A stretch of 64,000 nucleotides of DNA, taken from NCBI RefSeq assembly GCF_000732325.1, contig NZ_BBIW01000003.1, forward strand, positions 1 through 64,000, read 5' to 3'. The stretch comes from Paenibacillus sp. TCA20. Lineage in GTDB: Bacteria > Bacillota > Bacilli > Paenibacillales > Paenibacillaceae. Positions 43,538 to 52,475 of this stretch are shown piece by piece; position 1 is the first letter of the stretch, and each line of letters opens with the position of its first letter. Made by a program: the position numbers and the translations under genes. The notes under the pieces are model-generated. The model was given only the letters and a program-made list of their open reading frames with translations, did no database searches and was not told where the DNA came from.

Positions 43538-43912
43538 GTGGAATTTACTATTAAAAGGCGGATACCAGGTGAGCTGGAGGGATCGCAGCTTCACTTTAAG
43601 TATTTTCGGAAGCATCAGCTTAAATATGAGCTTGATCGACTCGGTTGGACTAATATGACCATTCGAAATTATATCGAAGTAACCTCTGGGTTTCCTTTAG
43701 AGATTTTAAATGGTTTACGATTAAACCAAATGTATACATCGTTCGAGAGGGATCTCTATCAGCTAAGCTGGCAGGAAACCCCTTCTGAAGGAGTTTACGT
43801 GTTAAATTTCTATGGTGCGAAGCAGGACTTCTGTATTCATGCAACTGCAGATGAGATCAGGAGCTTTGGGCATGATCTTCAGCTGGAGTGGGAAGAAGCC
43901 CCATTAGCATAG
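43538..43912 (+). CDS. Unassigned 124-residue protein
   Basis: I do not recognise the family. The protein is soluble, mixed alpha/beta in appearance, with no membrane segment or signal peptide. The GTG at 43538 has no good ribosome-binding site. AAAGGAGAG lies about 45 bp upstream, and the frame is open between them (AIRDCIEAGTRV) without a standard start codon. The true start could be further upstream at a non-standard codon. It is bounded by its own promoter element and a terminator. Confidence 0.6.
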   Translation: MEFTIKRRIPGELEGSQLHFKYFRKHQLKYELDRLGWTNMTIRNYIEVTSGFPLEILNGLRLNQMYTSFERDLYQLSWQETPSEGVYVLNFYGAKQDFCIHATADEIRSFGHDLQLEWEEAPLA

Positions 43913-43948
43913 GTTATAACAACCTTCAAGAAGACAACACTAAATTCA

Positions 43949-43982
43949 CAAAAATAAAGCTGATCTCTAGTGAGACCAGCTT
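43949..43982 (-). terminator. Terminator of the minus-strand membrane gene
   Basis: AAGCTGATCTC (43957-43967) pairs with GAGACCAGCTT (43972-43982) with one mismatch. On the minus strand it is followed by a U-rich run. Confidence 0.6.
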
Positions 43983-43989
43983 AAGAGAA

Positions 43990-44565
43990 TTAGTATCGAA
44001 TTTGAGCTCTGGTTTTTTTCATCCCGATCAGCCATCCGACAATACCCAGCACTAAAATGCCAGCAAGCACTACGATTTGCTGTGATGGGCTGAAGTTAAA
44101 ATACGAGGTGAGTGTGTTCTGGACTGCGCGTCCCCCGATGATGATCAGGTAGGTCACAAGCCAGCCGCAAGCGGCGCCCAAGAGTGTCCAGTTCAGAACA
44201 CGATCCGACAAGGTTGATTGGATCAAAATATACCCCGCTATGATCGCAATAATAGGCAGGTAATTGAATACTTGCGATGGAGCAAGTGTCATCAGCAGCG
44301 AATAGAGCCATAAGCCGGCTGCACCTCCAAACCATATTCCACGTATATTTATCTTGTTATAAATGATCACAAACAAAATAAAGATAACAAGCGTAACTGC
44401 CGGAAATAAGTAAATACCGGCAAGTGCTGCCGATAGACCCGGGAAGCTGCCAGGACCTGCAGCAGGCAACGAGCTGTAATAGAATACGTCCATTAATTGA
44501 TATACACATAAATAGAGTGCGAGAGCAGTAACAATACTTCCAAGTAACGAGTAAATAATCTTCAT
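43990..44565 (-). CDS. Unassigned multi-pass membrane protein
   Basis: The 191-residue protein has about six hydrophobic helices with short loops and ends in a basic tail (MKKTRAQIRY). I cannot name its family. The frame extends 11 codons upstream, but the ATG at 44565 has GGAGG 9 bp before it. It is alone on the minus strand between two plus-strand genes. The 577 bp from 44566 to 45142 hold no convincing gene; they contain the sigma-factor promoter near 45086. Confidence 0.7.
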   Translation of the reverse strand: MKIIYSLLGSIVTALALYLCVYQLMDVFYYSSLPAAGPGSFPGLSAALAGIYLFPAVTLVIFILFVIIYNKINIRGIWFGGAAGLWLYSLLMTLAPSQVFNYLPIIAIIAGYILIQSTLSDRVLNWTLLGAACGWLVTYLIIIGGRAVQNTLTSYFNFSPSQQIVVLAGILVLGIVGWLIGMKKTRAQIRY

Positions 44566-45085
44566 GCTGAATATCCTCCGCAATTTCCCTTTATACATTT
44601 TAGTTTGACGCGCTTATCTTAAATAGGTTTCTTTCTCCTATCCATTTAATTCAAGCAATAGATATATTATATGTATCCCGTTCTGACCTGCATAAACATA
44701 TTTTTCCTGATGAATAGGTAAATAAAGGGGCTAACACTCCCCTCCATGTCTTTAGACGCTTTTTCATGAGCAGGATGTTCTCGAATGCTTGGGAATGAAG
44801 GTTCTTCATTTTCTTCGTGAAGTGTAAATATACCCAGCATGATCCCGAACCTTGGAACTAACGGCTTCAGCAAACAGTCTAAATGAATGAACTAGTTAAA
44901 TTTGGATGACGATGTTCCAGAATTTTGATATTGTAGAGGAAGCTTTTACTTTAAAAACCTAGTATTTTCTATATAAGGATTAGCATGACTTGCCCTTATG
45001 AGTCCGTAATTTGGGGTTTATGCAGCTTTCTCTATATACATAAATTCCGTATCAGCCCATTAAATGAGCATTAATCACGCATGTA

Positions 45086-45112
45086 TGCAACAAATGGAGC
45101 ATAACCTGCGTC
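45086..45112 (+). promoter_or_regulatory. Candidate ECF promoter of the sigma operon
   Basis: TGCAAC (45086-45091) and CGTC (45109-45112) with a 17-bp spacer, resembling the AAC/CGTC pattern of ECF promoters. It lies 31 bp before the sigma gene and suggests self-activation. Confidence 0.5.
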
Positions 45113-45142
45113 TGTAAAGATACAAGGAGAGGGGGATCCTTT

Positions 45143-45688
45143 GTGGTAGAGCAGGGACTCATCAGAGCCGCTCAATCAGGCGATCGCGACGCTCTAATTA
45201 CCCTATTGCGAGAAATCGAACAGCACGTCTACAAAACGGCATACTACATTTTAAATAATGAGCAGGATGCACTAGACGCTGCCCAAGAAGCGCTCATTCG
45301 CATTTACACCAAGATTGATTCGTACGAAGAAAAAGCACAGTTCAAAACCTGGGTGCAGCGTATAGTTACTAATATTTGTATAGATAAATTTAGAAGAACC
45401 AAACCGACCGTTTCCATTGATGAGCATGAAATGATATTTGAAGACAGGCAGGATGTCGAGCATGAGGTGATGCTGACTTATGTAACGAAGGATGTCCAGT
45501 CCGCGATTAATCAGCTATCTGAGCATCACAGGGCCGTGATCGTATTAAGGTATTTGCAGGACCTCTCTTATAACGAGATTGCAGATTGTCTCGATCTGCC
45601 GTTAAATACAGTGAAATCCTATTTATTTAGAGCCAGACAGCAGCTGCAAAATCTATTACAGGAGTACCAGAAAGGTGGTGTAACGTAG
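45143..45688 (+). CDS. ECF-type RNA polymerase sigma factor
   Basis: The 181-residue sigma factor has region 2 (DALDAAQEALIRIYTKID, then WVQRIVTNICIDKFRRTKP) and region 4 (LSYNEIADCLDLPLNTVKSY) with no region 3, the ECF layout. The anti-sigma gene starts directly at its stop codon, so it is held inactive at the membrane until a signal. GTG start, AGGAGAGGGGGA upstream. The signal is unknown. Confidence 0.94.
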   Translation: MVEQGLIRAAQSGDRDALITLLREIEQHVYKTAYYILNNEQDALDAAQEALIRIYTKIDSYEEKAQFKTWVQRIVTNICIDKFRRTKPTVSIDEHEMIFEDRQDVEHEVMLTYVTKDVQSAINQLSEHHRAVIVLRYLQDLSYNEIADCLDLPLNTVKSYLFRARQQLQNLLQEYQKGGVT

Positions 45689-47119
45689 ATGAAATGCCAA
45701 GAGGTGGTGGAAAGTATGCACCGATATATCGATAATGATCTGAACGATCAGGAAAAAGAGCAGATTTTTGCGCATATGAAGACTTGTCCGAGCTGTTCCG
45801 AGAAATTTCAAATATTAAAAGCATTGTCGCGGGATTTAGAAGCATTACCTGATGTAGCCCCGCCATTCAGCTTGGTAGATCGAATTATGCCGCAGCTTGA
45901 TGCAATAGATCGTGCGAAGAAGGAACAGGGAAGTGCTCTTCAAGAGATGAAGAAGGAGCCTGAGCTGACTGTATTACCAGGCCGTCCGTCGACCAAGGCT
46001 TCAAAGGGATGGATAAAATCCCGTGTAGGTCGTATGATCATGGGTACTGTAGCAGCGGCGGTTATTCTCGGTGTTGCTGTATATAATTATGAACCGCAGC
46101 AATTGGATCAGGCCGAAGTGGACTCCCATCTGATGAGTGAAACGGAACAGGAATCCGATCCTACTAGCGGGAGCGGGGGCGTCGCTTCTCAGTCGGAAGA
46201 AGCAGATGCAAGCTTGAAGCTGAAGGGAGCCGATACGGAGACCGAGGCAGCGGGTACGGATCAGGAAGAGACCGAATCTGATCAGATGGATACAGCTAGA
46301 GCAGAAGAAGTACCGTCACCATCCAATTCAGGAGACAACCATGCTCAAGACACTGAAACCGCTCTTCCTAATACTGACGGGGAAGCTGCTCCAAGCAAAG
46401 AGGAAGATCCATCTTCTCCTACCCCTGGCTCAGGTAAAGGGTCAGGCAATAGTAATGGGGGAAGTCAATCCGAATCACCGTCAAAGTCGACTACGGATCA
46501 TAAACCGGCCCCAAGCTCAAGCAGCTCACCATCATCAGAGCCTAACACAGGCGGTCAAACGGGTAGTGCACAGGGGTCAGAGAATCATGCTAAAGGGCAA
46601 AGCGATACGAGTGGGCAGAGCTCTGCTGGAGAGCAGGGATCCACGGATGCCGGCACGTTCAGTATCCAGTCCAATTCATCATCGGAGAAGAGCAGTGCAT
46701 CAGATGCAAGTGAGCTTCCAAGCAGCGGCGATGAATCAGGGATTCAGAGCCAGGGCTTTAGAAGCTTGGATCTTCCAAGCCTGGTTATGACGATATCTCC
46801 TAATTGGCTCTCACCTGACGGTAAGTATCTCGTTGAAGTCAAAGATACGAAGCTTAACGTATATCAGCTGGATGGAGCCAATAAGGAAGAGAAGAAGCTA
46901 TTGCAAGCCGTTGAGTTAAAGGGAACCTGGGTCAAAGGAAACTGGTCTGAAGATAGTTTGACGTACAGCTATGAGCTAGAGAATGAAGGAAAAACGACAC
47001 AGCACAGCTATGCTGTACCGGTGAAGTCGGACAGCAGTACGGCAGCTCCATCATCAACGCAAAATAGCAGCACTCCAAGCACTAGCAAAAATACTGAGAA
47101 TGCTGAACCGAAGAAATAA
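45689..47119 (+). CDS. Membrane anti-sigma factor with zinc-finger and long Ser-rich outer region
   Basis: The 476-residue protein has a cytosolic zf-HC2 anti-sigma domain (H29, C33, C36 in HMKTCPSC) and one helix (about 116-134). About 230 extracellular residues of Ser/Gly/Glu/Asn-rich sequence (145-375) follow, then a compact C-terminal domain (about 385-455; SPDGKYLVEVKDTKLNVYQL). It should bind and inhibit the preceding ECF factor. The wall-spanning linker and outer domain point to sensing at the surface; this is inferred. Confidence 0.88.
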   Translation: MKCQEVVESMHRYIDNDLNDQEKEQIFAHMKTCPSCSEKFQILKALSRDLEALPDVAPPFSLVDRIMPQLDAIDRAKKEQGSALQEMKKEPELTVLPGRPSTKASKGWIKSRVGRMIMGTVAAAVILGVAVYNYEPQQLDQAEVDSHLMSETEQESDPTSGSGGVASQSEEADASLKLKGADTETEAAGTDQEETESDQMDTARAEEVPSPSNSGDNHAQDTETALPNTDGEAAPSKEEDPSSPTPGSGKGSGNSNGGSQSESPSKSTTDHKPAPSSSSSPSSEPNTGGQTGSAQGSENHAKGQSDTSGQSSAGEQGSTDAGTFSIQSNSSSEKSSASDASELPSSGDESGIQSQGFRSLDLPSLVMTISPNWLSPDGKYLVEVKDTKLNVYQLDGANKEEKKLLQAVELKGTWVKGNWSEDSLTYSYELENEGKTTQHSYAVPVKSDSSTAAPSSTQNSSTPSTSKNTENAEPKK

Positions 47120-47280
47120 GACTTGGCCCACACCATTTAAGCAGCATCTGAATAAGTATATGATGATCCATCGTTTCTGATGAGTCGATTAAGTTAGGGA
47201 AGGCGTCGTATGACCGCCGGCCGAATGGTTTCTAGAGCCAGTCTTCGGATATCCGGTGTTTATATAGATGCTTGAACAAT

Positions 47281-47338
47281 AGGGACCTGCCGCCTGTTTA
47301 GGACAGACGGCAAGGTCCCTTTGTTGTCTTCCTTTTTT
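47281..47338 (+). terminator. Terminator of the ECF operon
   Basis: AGGGACCTGCCG (47281) pairs with CGGCAAGGTCCCT (ending 47321) with a bulge, followed by T-rich sequence. Confidence 0.7.
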
Positions 47339-47374
47339 TCTGTTAGGATAGTAGGGATGGAGGTGTGTTCGTGA

Positions 47375-48397
47375 GTGAGTGATGTAAAGGCAGCAGCAAA
47401 AGCAATTCGAGGCGGCAGTCCCGCTAGTGTCTATCTGCTGTATGGAACAGAGAAATACCAAATGAAGCAGTTTGCAGATTTAATGAAGGAGCAGCTCATT
47501 GAAGAAGCTCATCGTGATTTTGCGATAGCAACATATGACACAGCCGATACACCTATTGAACAAGTGATTGAGGAAGCGGAGACGGTTCCTTTTTTGGTGC
47601 CTCGGAAGCTGATCTTTATTCGGGATCATCAGCTGTTTACAGCAGGCAAAGACAACTCCAAGATGGAGCATCGAATGGAGTCACTGACGTCTTATTTGGA
47701 CAATCCGGCTGAATACAGCATACTTATATTTATGGTCCAGGGTGAGAAGCTGGATGAGCGCAAGAAAATCGTAAAAACGATGAAAAGCAAAGCGACGGTA
47801 TTATCCTTTGGAGCACTCCAGGGGGATGAACTGATTGGCTGGATTATTAAAAAGGCGGAGTCTCAGAAAGTAGTTATAGAGAAGCCAGCAGCCGATGCGC
47901 TTGTTTCTAGAGCAGGGACGAGCCTGCAGACCTTATCTGCTGAAGTAGACAAGCTGTGTCTCTATGCGGGTTCAGGAGGAACGGTTACAGTCTCTGACGT
48001 GGAGGCCATGGTAGCGAGAAATACCGAACAGAATATATTCGCCATGATTGAGGAAATCGCTCGATTAAGGCTGAGCAATGCACTTGAAATCTTCTACGAA
48101 TTATTGAAGCAGAAGGAAGAGCCAATCAAGATTATGGCGCTGATCGCCAGACAATTCCGCATTATACTGCAGGTGAAAGAGCTGGCTTCCCAGAGCTATT
48201 CTCAGCAGCAAATTGCAAGTACGCTGGGGCTCCATCCCTATGCGGTCAAGATCGCTGGTGAGCAGTCGAAGAAGTTCCAGGCGGACCGGCTGCGCGTCAT
48301 TCTGAAGCATCTGGCAGAGCTTGATTATCAGATGAAGACAGGAGCTATTGATAAGGTGCTTGGACTTGAATTGTTTCTGCTGAAGTTAGGGGCCTGA
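47375..48397 (+). CDS. holA: DNA polymerase III delta subunit
   Basis: The 340-residue clamp-loader subunit has an AAA+-like N-terminal domain (VYLLYGTEKYQMKQFADLM), KLIFIRDHQLF, and a C-terminal collar domain (IKIMALIARQFRIILQVKEL). It opens the sliding clamp. GTG 47375 with GGAGGTG 9 bp upstream. In Bacillus it follows comEC directly; here about 10 kb of accessory genes lie between. Confidence 0.93.
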   Translation: MSDVKAAAKAIRGGSPASVYLLYGTEKYQMKQFADLMKEQLIEEAHRDFAIATYDTADTPIEQVIEEAETVPFLVPRKLIFIRDHQLFTAGKDNSKMEHRMESLTSYLDNPAEYSILIFMVQGEKLDERKKIVKTMKSKATVLSFGALQGDELIGWIIKKAESQKVVIEKPAADALVSRAGTSLQTLSAEVDKLCLYAGSGGTVTVSDVEAMVARNTEQNIFAMIEEIARLRLSNALEIFYELLKQKEEPIKIMALIARQFRIILQVKELASQSYSQQQIASTLGLHPYAVKIAGEQSKKFQADRLRVILKHLAELDYQMKTGAIDKVLGLELFLLKLGA

Positions 48398-48489
48398 TCT
48401 GGTAGATTCATCTCCATAATTTGGATATAATAGGATCGATAGGTGTAATGTCTTTTGCCTATACGCTTGTTATGGAATGAGGGCGAACG

Positions 48490-48906
48490 ATGTCAATGGT
48501 GATATCACCGTATATTTATTTGGATGGACAGTGTGCTGAAGCAATTCCTTTTTACGAGAAGGTTCTGCAGGCGAAGAATCTGGGTGTTCAGACGTATGGT
48601 GAGCTTCCGAATTCAACTGAACCCATGCCGGAGCATTTGAAGAACCGGGTATTGCATGGAGCGCTGGAAATGGACGGGAACAAAATTTTGTTCTCTGATT
48701 CCATGTATGGACAGCCCTTTACTTTAGGCGATCAGGTTACCATTGCCATTACGACTACCGAGCTGGATCGGTTGAAGGGCATCTACGAGGGACTTGCTGA
48801 CGGAGGGAAAGTGCTGATGGAACTTCAGTCTACCTTCTTCAGTCCTCTGTACGGCATGGTTCGTGACAAGTACGGAATTACGTGGCAGCTCAGCGGCGAG
48901 GCTTAA
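48490..48906 (+). CDS. VOC-family (PhnB-like) protein
   Basis: The 138-residue protein shows the glyoxalase/bleomycin-resistance fold as in PhnB-type proteins: YIYLDGQCAEAIPFYEKVL and a C-terminal GMVRDKYGITWQLS. The function of these proteins is mostly unknown. ATG 48490, TATAAT at 48426-48431. It shares a terminator with rpsT. Confidence 0.85.
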   Translation: MSMVISPYIYLDGQCAEAIPFYEKVLQAKNLGVQTYGELPNSTEPMPEHLKNRVLHGALEMDGNKILFSDSMYGQPFTLGDQVTIAITTTELDRLKGIYEGLADGGKVLMELQSTFFSPLYGMVRDKYGITWQLSGEA

Positions 48907-48940
48907 CTTAACTTGACATTCACATGAAAAAAAGAAACTA

Positions 48941-48975
48941 AAAAATCCTGATCAGCCGGGCTGGTCAGGATTTTT
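48941..48975. terminator. Bidirectional terminator between VOC gene and rpsT
   Basis: AAAAATCCTGATCAG (48941-48955) pairs with CTGGTCAGGATTTTT (48961-48975), with T-runs on both strands. Confidence 0.88.
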
Positions 48976-49001
48976 GCTTAGTCATTATAAGAAACGCAGT
49001 C

Positions 49002-49274
49002 TTATGCGTTAGCAGTAAGAGCGTTCAATTTTTTAGCCAAGCGGGATTTTTTACGGGCTGCAGCATTTTTATGAACAAGACCTTTAGATACAGCTTTGTC
49101 CAATTTTTTGGAAGCAGCTTGAATCGCAGCTTTAGCTGTTTCAACTTCGTTCGTAGTCAGCGCTTGGTCAGCAGCTTTAACAGCTGTACGCAGTGCAGAC
49201 TTCTGGGAAGCGTTCAGCGCACGACGTTTATCGTTAGTTTTAACGCGTTTCACAGCGGATTTGATGTTTGGCAT
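49002..49274 (-). CDS. rpsT: Small ribosomal subunit protein S20
   Basis: A 90-residue, Lys/Ala-rich protein starting [20 protein letters not shown], the S20 N-terminus, with [13 protein letters not shown] near the end. It binds 16S rRNA. The ATG at 49274 has AGGAGGTG 8 bp upstream; the earlier ATG at 49283 touches that site. Divergent from gpr, as in Bacillus. Confidence 0.97.
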   Translation of the reverse strand: MPNIKSAVKRVKTNDKRRALNASQKSALRTAVKAADQALTTNEVETAKAAIQAASKKLDKAVSKGLVHKNAAARKKSRLAKKLNALTANA

Positions 49275-49334
49275 TACATTCACCTCCTGTTAAGGCAATA
49301 CTTATGAAATACAAAACGTTTCACAACTTAAAAT

Positions 49335-49363
49335 ATTCTAGCACGAGCACCCTCAAAAAGCAA
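49335..49363 (-). promoter_or_regulatory. Sigma-A promoter of rpsT
   Basis: On the minus strand TTGCTT (49363-49358), 17 bp, TAGAAT (49340-49335). Confidence 0.55.
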
Positions 49364-49414
49364 CAATAACATATGTGATGTTCTTGTGAAAATAGAGGAT
49401 CAACTGGCAATTTT

Positions 49415-49445
49415 GCATAAAAAAGATCTTGTTCGGCGCACACTA
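49415..49445 (+). promoter_or_regulatory. Candidate sigma-G promoter of gpr
   Basis: GCATA (49415-49419), 19 bp, CACACTA (49439-49445), near the sigma-G pattern. gpr is known to be made in the forespore. Confidence 0.4.
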
Positions 49446-49484
49446 CGATAAACTTGTTACTTACTGAGGGAGGAACTACACAGC

Positions 49485-50477
49485 ATGACACTAGATCTGC
49501 AAAAGTATGGCGTACGCACCGATCTTGCTATCGAAGCCCGCGAGCTTGCCGGAGTACAAGAGATGTCTGGCATCCAGGAGGACGTGGAGCAGTTAGGTGA
49601 TGTCAAAGTAACTCGGCTTGATGTATTAAATGAACAAGGAGCACAGCGCTTGGGACGGATTATGGGACATTATGTAACTCTTGAAGTGCCCAAGCTCCGG
49701 AATGGAGACACGACTCTGCAAGAGCAGGTTACTGCCGTATTTACCAAAGAGATGGAAGATTTCATCGCGAAGATTGGCATTAACAAGCAATCGAAGGTAT
49801 TTATCGTCGGACTAGGAAACTGGAATGTGACACCCGATTCTCTGGGACCCATTGTTGTAGAAAATACGCTCGTTACACGGCAATACTTCGAGCTGATGCC
49901 AGATCAGGTATCCCCTGGTTACCGCGAAGTCAGCGCCATAGCACCAGGTGTTCTAGGCCTTACAGGTATTGAATCCAGTGAGACGATCCAGGGAATTGTA
50001 GAGCTGACCAAGCCGGACCTGATCATCGCCATCGATTCGCTCGCCTCCCGTTCGCTTGAAAGGGTGAACACGACTATACAGGTTGCGGACATCGGCATTC
50101 ATCCGGGCTCGGGTATCGGGAACAAGCGCAAAGGGATTACGAAGGAAATTATGGGCGTGCCTTGTATTGCCATCGGTGTGCCAACGGTGTGCTACGCCTC
50201 AACGATTGTTAATACCACCTTTGAACTCATGCAGGCTCACTTCAACAAGCAAACAGATGCAGGCAGCCAGATTCTCGGGGTGCTGAATGAGATCAGTGAG
50301 CAGGAAAGACTCGGTCTCGTAAAAGAAGTGCTTGATCCGCTTGGACATGATTTGATTGTGACCCCAAAGGAAATTGACGAATTTATCGAAGATATCGCAA
50401 ATATTATCGCAAGCGGCCTGAATGCCGCCTTGCATGACGCTGTGAAGCTGGAGAATGTAGCGTCCTATACACATTAA
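49485..50477 (+). CDS. gpr: Germination protease GPR
   Basis: The 330-residue A25-family protease has an N-terminal propeptide (LDLQKYGVRTDLAIEARE) followed by the conserved VIVGLGNWNVTPDSLGP-like segment, APGVLGLTGIESSE and AIDSLASRS. It degrades small acid-soluble spore proteins at germination after self-cleavage. ATG with GGAGG upstream. spoIIP follows, as in Bacillus. Confidence 0.97.
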   Translation: MTLDLQKYGVRTDLAIEARELAGVQEMSGIQEDVEQLGDVKVTRLDVLNEQGAQRLGRIMGHYVTLEVPKLRNGDTTLQEQVTAVFTKEMEDFIAKIGINKQSKVFIVGLGNWNVTPDSLGPIVVENTLVTRQYFELMPDQVSPGYREVSAIAPGVLGLTGIESSETIQGIVELTKPDLIIAIDSLASRSLERVNTTIQVADIGIHPGSGIGNKRKGITKEIMGVPCIAIGVPTVCYASTIVNTTFELMQAHFNKQTDAGSQILGVLNEISEQERLGLVKEVLDPLGHDLIVTPKEIDEFIEDIANIIASGLNAALHDAVKLENVASYTH

Positions 50478-50543
50478 GCAGCGTCATACACAGCTAGATA
50501 CTTGGCAAAGTGCTGACAGCAAAGCTAAAGCTCCATCTGAACA

Positions 50544-50575
50544 AGAAGGCCGAATCTATCGGTCTTCTTTTTTTG
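50544..50575 (+). terminator. Terminator of gpr
   Basis: AGAAGGCCGA (50544-50553) pairs with TCGGTCTTCT (50559-50568) with one wobble, then a T-run. Confidence 0.85.
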
Positions 50576-50676
50576 CTATTTTCCGGTTCTACTTCTTCTT
50601 GAGAGTTCATAGTTTTGAAATATGAGAGATTACAAGACTCAAGCTGAATGGCTCGCGGAGGTGGAATAATCCCATT

Positions 50677-51957
50677 ATGAATAAGATCCAAACCTGGAAT
50701 GTTTCGAGAATGAGAGCACGAGTTCTTCGTATTTTGGCGACAGGGCGTGCACTATTGCTGCTTATACTGGTGTCTGCTTTATTTTTTGTTCTGCTTGGTT
50801 TGTCAGGGATGGCAGAGAGAAGACTGAATACTTCACCAGTCTCCTCCATGCAGGGCTTTGCCGGATCGATATCAAGCGGAATATTTATGGATGTGCTGGG
50901 TATGGAGATTCCGCATTTGGCCCAGGGCAAGCAGCAATCAACCTTAACTTCTGAACAGGTAACGTCCTTTGTGTTTGAACTGCTGACAGGTGTAGATCCG
51001 TTGAACCCCAAGAGCCTGATTGCAAGTCAGATTCCCGGTATGGCAAGCAATAAGCCGGTATTGCTGAGAAGCGGATCAGGTAATGAGATGGCGGAAGCTC
51101 CGCAGGATTATCAGCCGGACCCCGGTTTTGTCGCTTCTTCTGTTGAAGGAAGGGATGAAGAGACAGCCCCTGAACCAACAGAGAACGATACAGAGGAAGA
51201 ATTGCCATCAGCAGAAGAAGATCCTCCGACGGAGGTGCCTGGTGAAGTCATTGATGAGCAAGATCCGGAGGAAGCTCTCAAAAAAACAGTACTCATCTAT
51301 CATTCGCATCCACATGAAGCTTATAATCCCCTGCTCGGCACGGACAGCACGAATCCTTCGTCCGGTAAAGCCAGTGCTAATGTGTTCAGGGTAGGTTCCT
51401 TTGTCAGCAAACAGCTTGAGAAGCAGGGGGTAGGTGCGGTTCACGCACAGGAAGACTATGTAACCACTCAGGAGGACTATAACTGGAACTATTCCTATAA
51501 ATATTCAAGAGAAACCGTGAAGTCTGCAATGGCGGAGAATGATGAGCTGACGTATCTGATTGACATTCATCGCGACTCTCAGCGTAAGAGCAAGACAACG
51601 GCGAAGATTGATGGAGTCACTTATGCCAAAGTGTATTTCATCATCGGTCATGACAACCCTAACTGGGAGAAAAATGAGGCTTACGCTGCACAGCTGCACA
51701 AGAAAATGGAGAAGAGGTATCCCGGAGTATCGAGAGGCGTATGGGGCAAGGACGGCGGGGGAGGAAATAACGGCGAGTATAACCAGTCCTTGTCGGATAA
51801 CAGTATTTTGGTTGAAATCGGCGGCATCGATAACACGGAAGAGGAGCTGAAGCGCACATCGGAAGCTCTGGCAGATATCATTGCTGAAGTGTACATGGAA
51901 GATCAGAATGTGGAGAAGGCGAGCACTGACGATTCCTCATCGGCAAACAAAGGATAA
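50677..51957 (+). CDS. spoIIP: Stage II sporulation protein P (SpoIIP)
   Basis: The 426-residue membrane-anchored peptidoglycan hydrolase has a helix at about 23-45, an acidic linker (about 145-200), and the SpoIIP domain with YHSHPHEAY, DIHRDSQR and ILVEIGGIDNTEEE, which carry the zinc ligands and catalytic Glu. It acts as amidase and endopeptidase with SpoIID and SpoIIM in engulfment. GGAGGTGG lies about 15 bp before the ATG, a long spacing. Confidence 0.95.
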   Translation: MNKIQTWNVSRMRARVLRILATGRALLLLILVSALFFVLLGLSGMAERRLNTSPVSSMQGFAGSISSGIFMDVLGMEIPHLAQGKQQSTLTSEQVTSFVFELLTGVDPLNPKSLIASQIPGMASNKPVLLRSGSGNEMAEAPQDYQPDPGFVASSVEGRDEETAPEPTENDTEEELPSAEEDPPTEVPGEVIDEQDPEEALKKTVLIYHSHPHEAYNPLLGTDSTNPSSGKASANVFRVGSFVSKQLEKQGVGAVHAQEDYVTTQEDYNWNYSYKYSRETVKSAMAENDELTYLIDIHRDSQRKSKTTAKIDGVTYAKVYFIIGHDNPNWEKNEAYAAQLHKKMEKRYPGVSRGVWGKDGGGGNNGEYNQSLSDNSILVEIGGIDNTEEELKRTSEALADIIAEVYMEDQNVEKASTDDSSSANKG

Positions 51958-52022
51958 GTGAGCTATGAATGGATTCAGGCAAATAGGCTCCAAGGGGCAA
52001 ATTTGATATTGGGGGAAGAATA

Positions 52023-52397
52023 ATGGCCGCATTTGGAAAAAGGCTGATTATATTCGCAATTCTGCTCATTCTGGGAATGCTGATGGGAATGCAGATCGCG
52101 GGTAGTGGGTTTTCAATTGAGGAGCAGCAAGGTCAGGGTGTGGCCCTGCAGCAGCAACTGCAGCAGGAATATCAGCAGGAACAGGCTGCACAGTCCGGTG
52201 ATTTGGAGCAGACGGTATCTGCTTCCCTGCCTGAAGCACAGCCTCAGATTGTCACACCGAGGGATGTACTTACTACAGAGCCTGCTAAAGCTTCTGCCGT
52301 TGATGTCCTTGCCGAAAAAACAGCCGGTCTGCTCCAGCAGGTATCGCAGAGCGGCATCCGCTGGGTCGTTTCCCTTTTTAACGGTGTAACGGAATAG
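52023..52397 (+). CDS. yqxA: YqxA (DUF3679)
   Basis: The 124-residue protein has one N-terminal helix (about 5-28), a Gln-rich middle (EEQQGQG, QEYQQEQ) and a C-terminal VDVLAEKTAGLLQQVSQSG. Position between spoIIP and lepA and these features identify it as YqxA. Function unknown. GGGGGAAG precedes the ATG. Confidence 0.85.
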   Translation: MAAFGKRLIIFAILLILGMLMGMQIAGSGFSIEEQQGQGVALQQQLQQEYQQEQAAQSGDLEQTVSASLPEAQPQIVTPRDVLTTEPAKASAVDVLAEKTAGLLQQVSQSGIRWVVSLFNGVTE

Positions 52398-52409
52398 CTG
52401 ATCCAAATA

Positions 52410-52438
52410 TTGAAGGCTGTACCTCTAACTGCTATAAT
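52410..52438 (+). promoter_or_regulatory. Sigma-A promoter of lepA
   Basis: TTGAAG (52410-52415), 17 bp, TATAAT (52433-52438). Confidence 0.65.
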
Positions 52439-52475
52439 GAGATGATTGACATTAGGCTGTTTGTGGGGGTAAGGC

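Noticed and set aside
44667-44873. 68-residue minus-strand open frame in the gap before the sigma gene
   Set aside because: No clear ribosome-binding site, no family resemblance, irregular composition; it lies upstream of another minus-strand gene with its own signals.
46341-46790. 149-residue open frame inside the anti-sigma gene
   Set aside because: It is the second frame of the Ser-rich repeat-like linker; its Arg/His/Gln-rich product is the expected shadow of biased codons.
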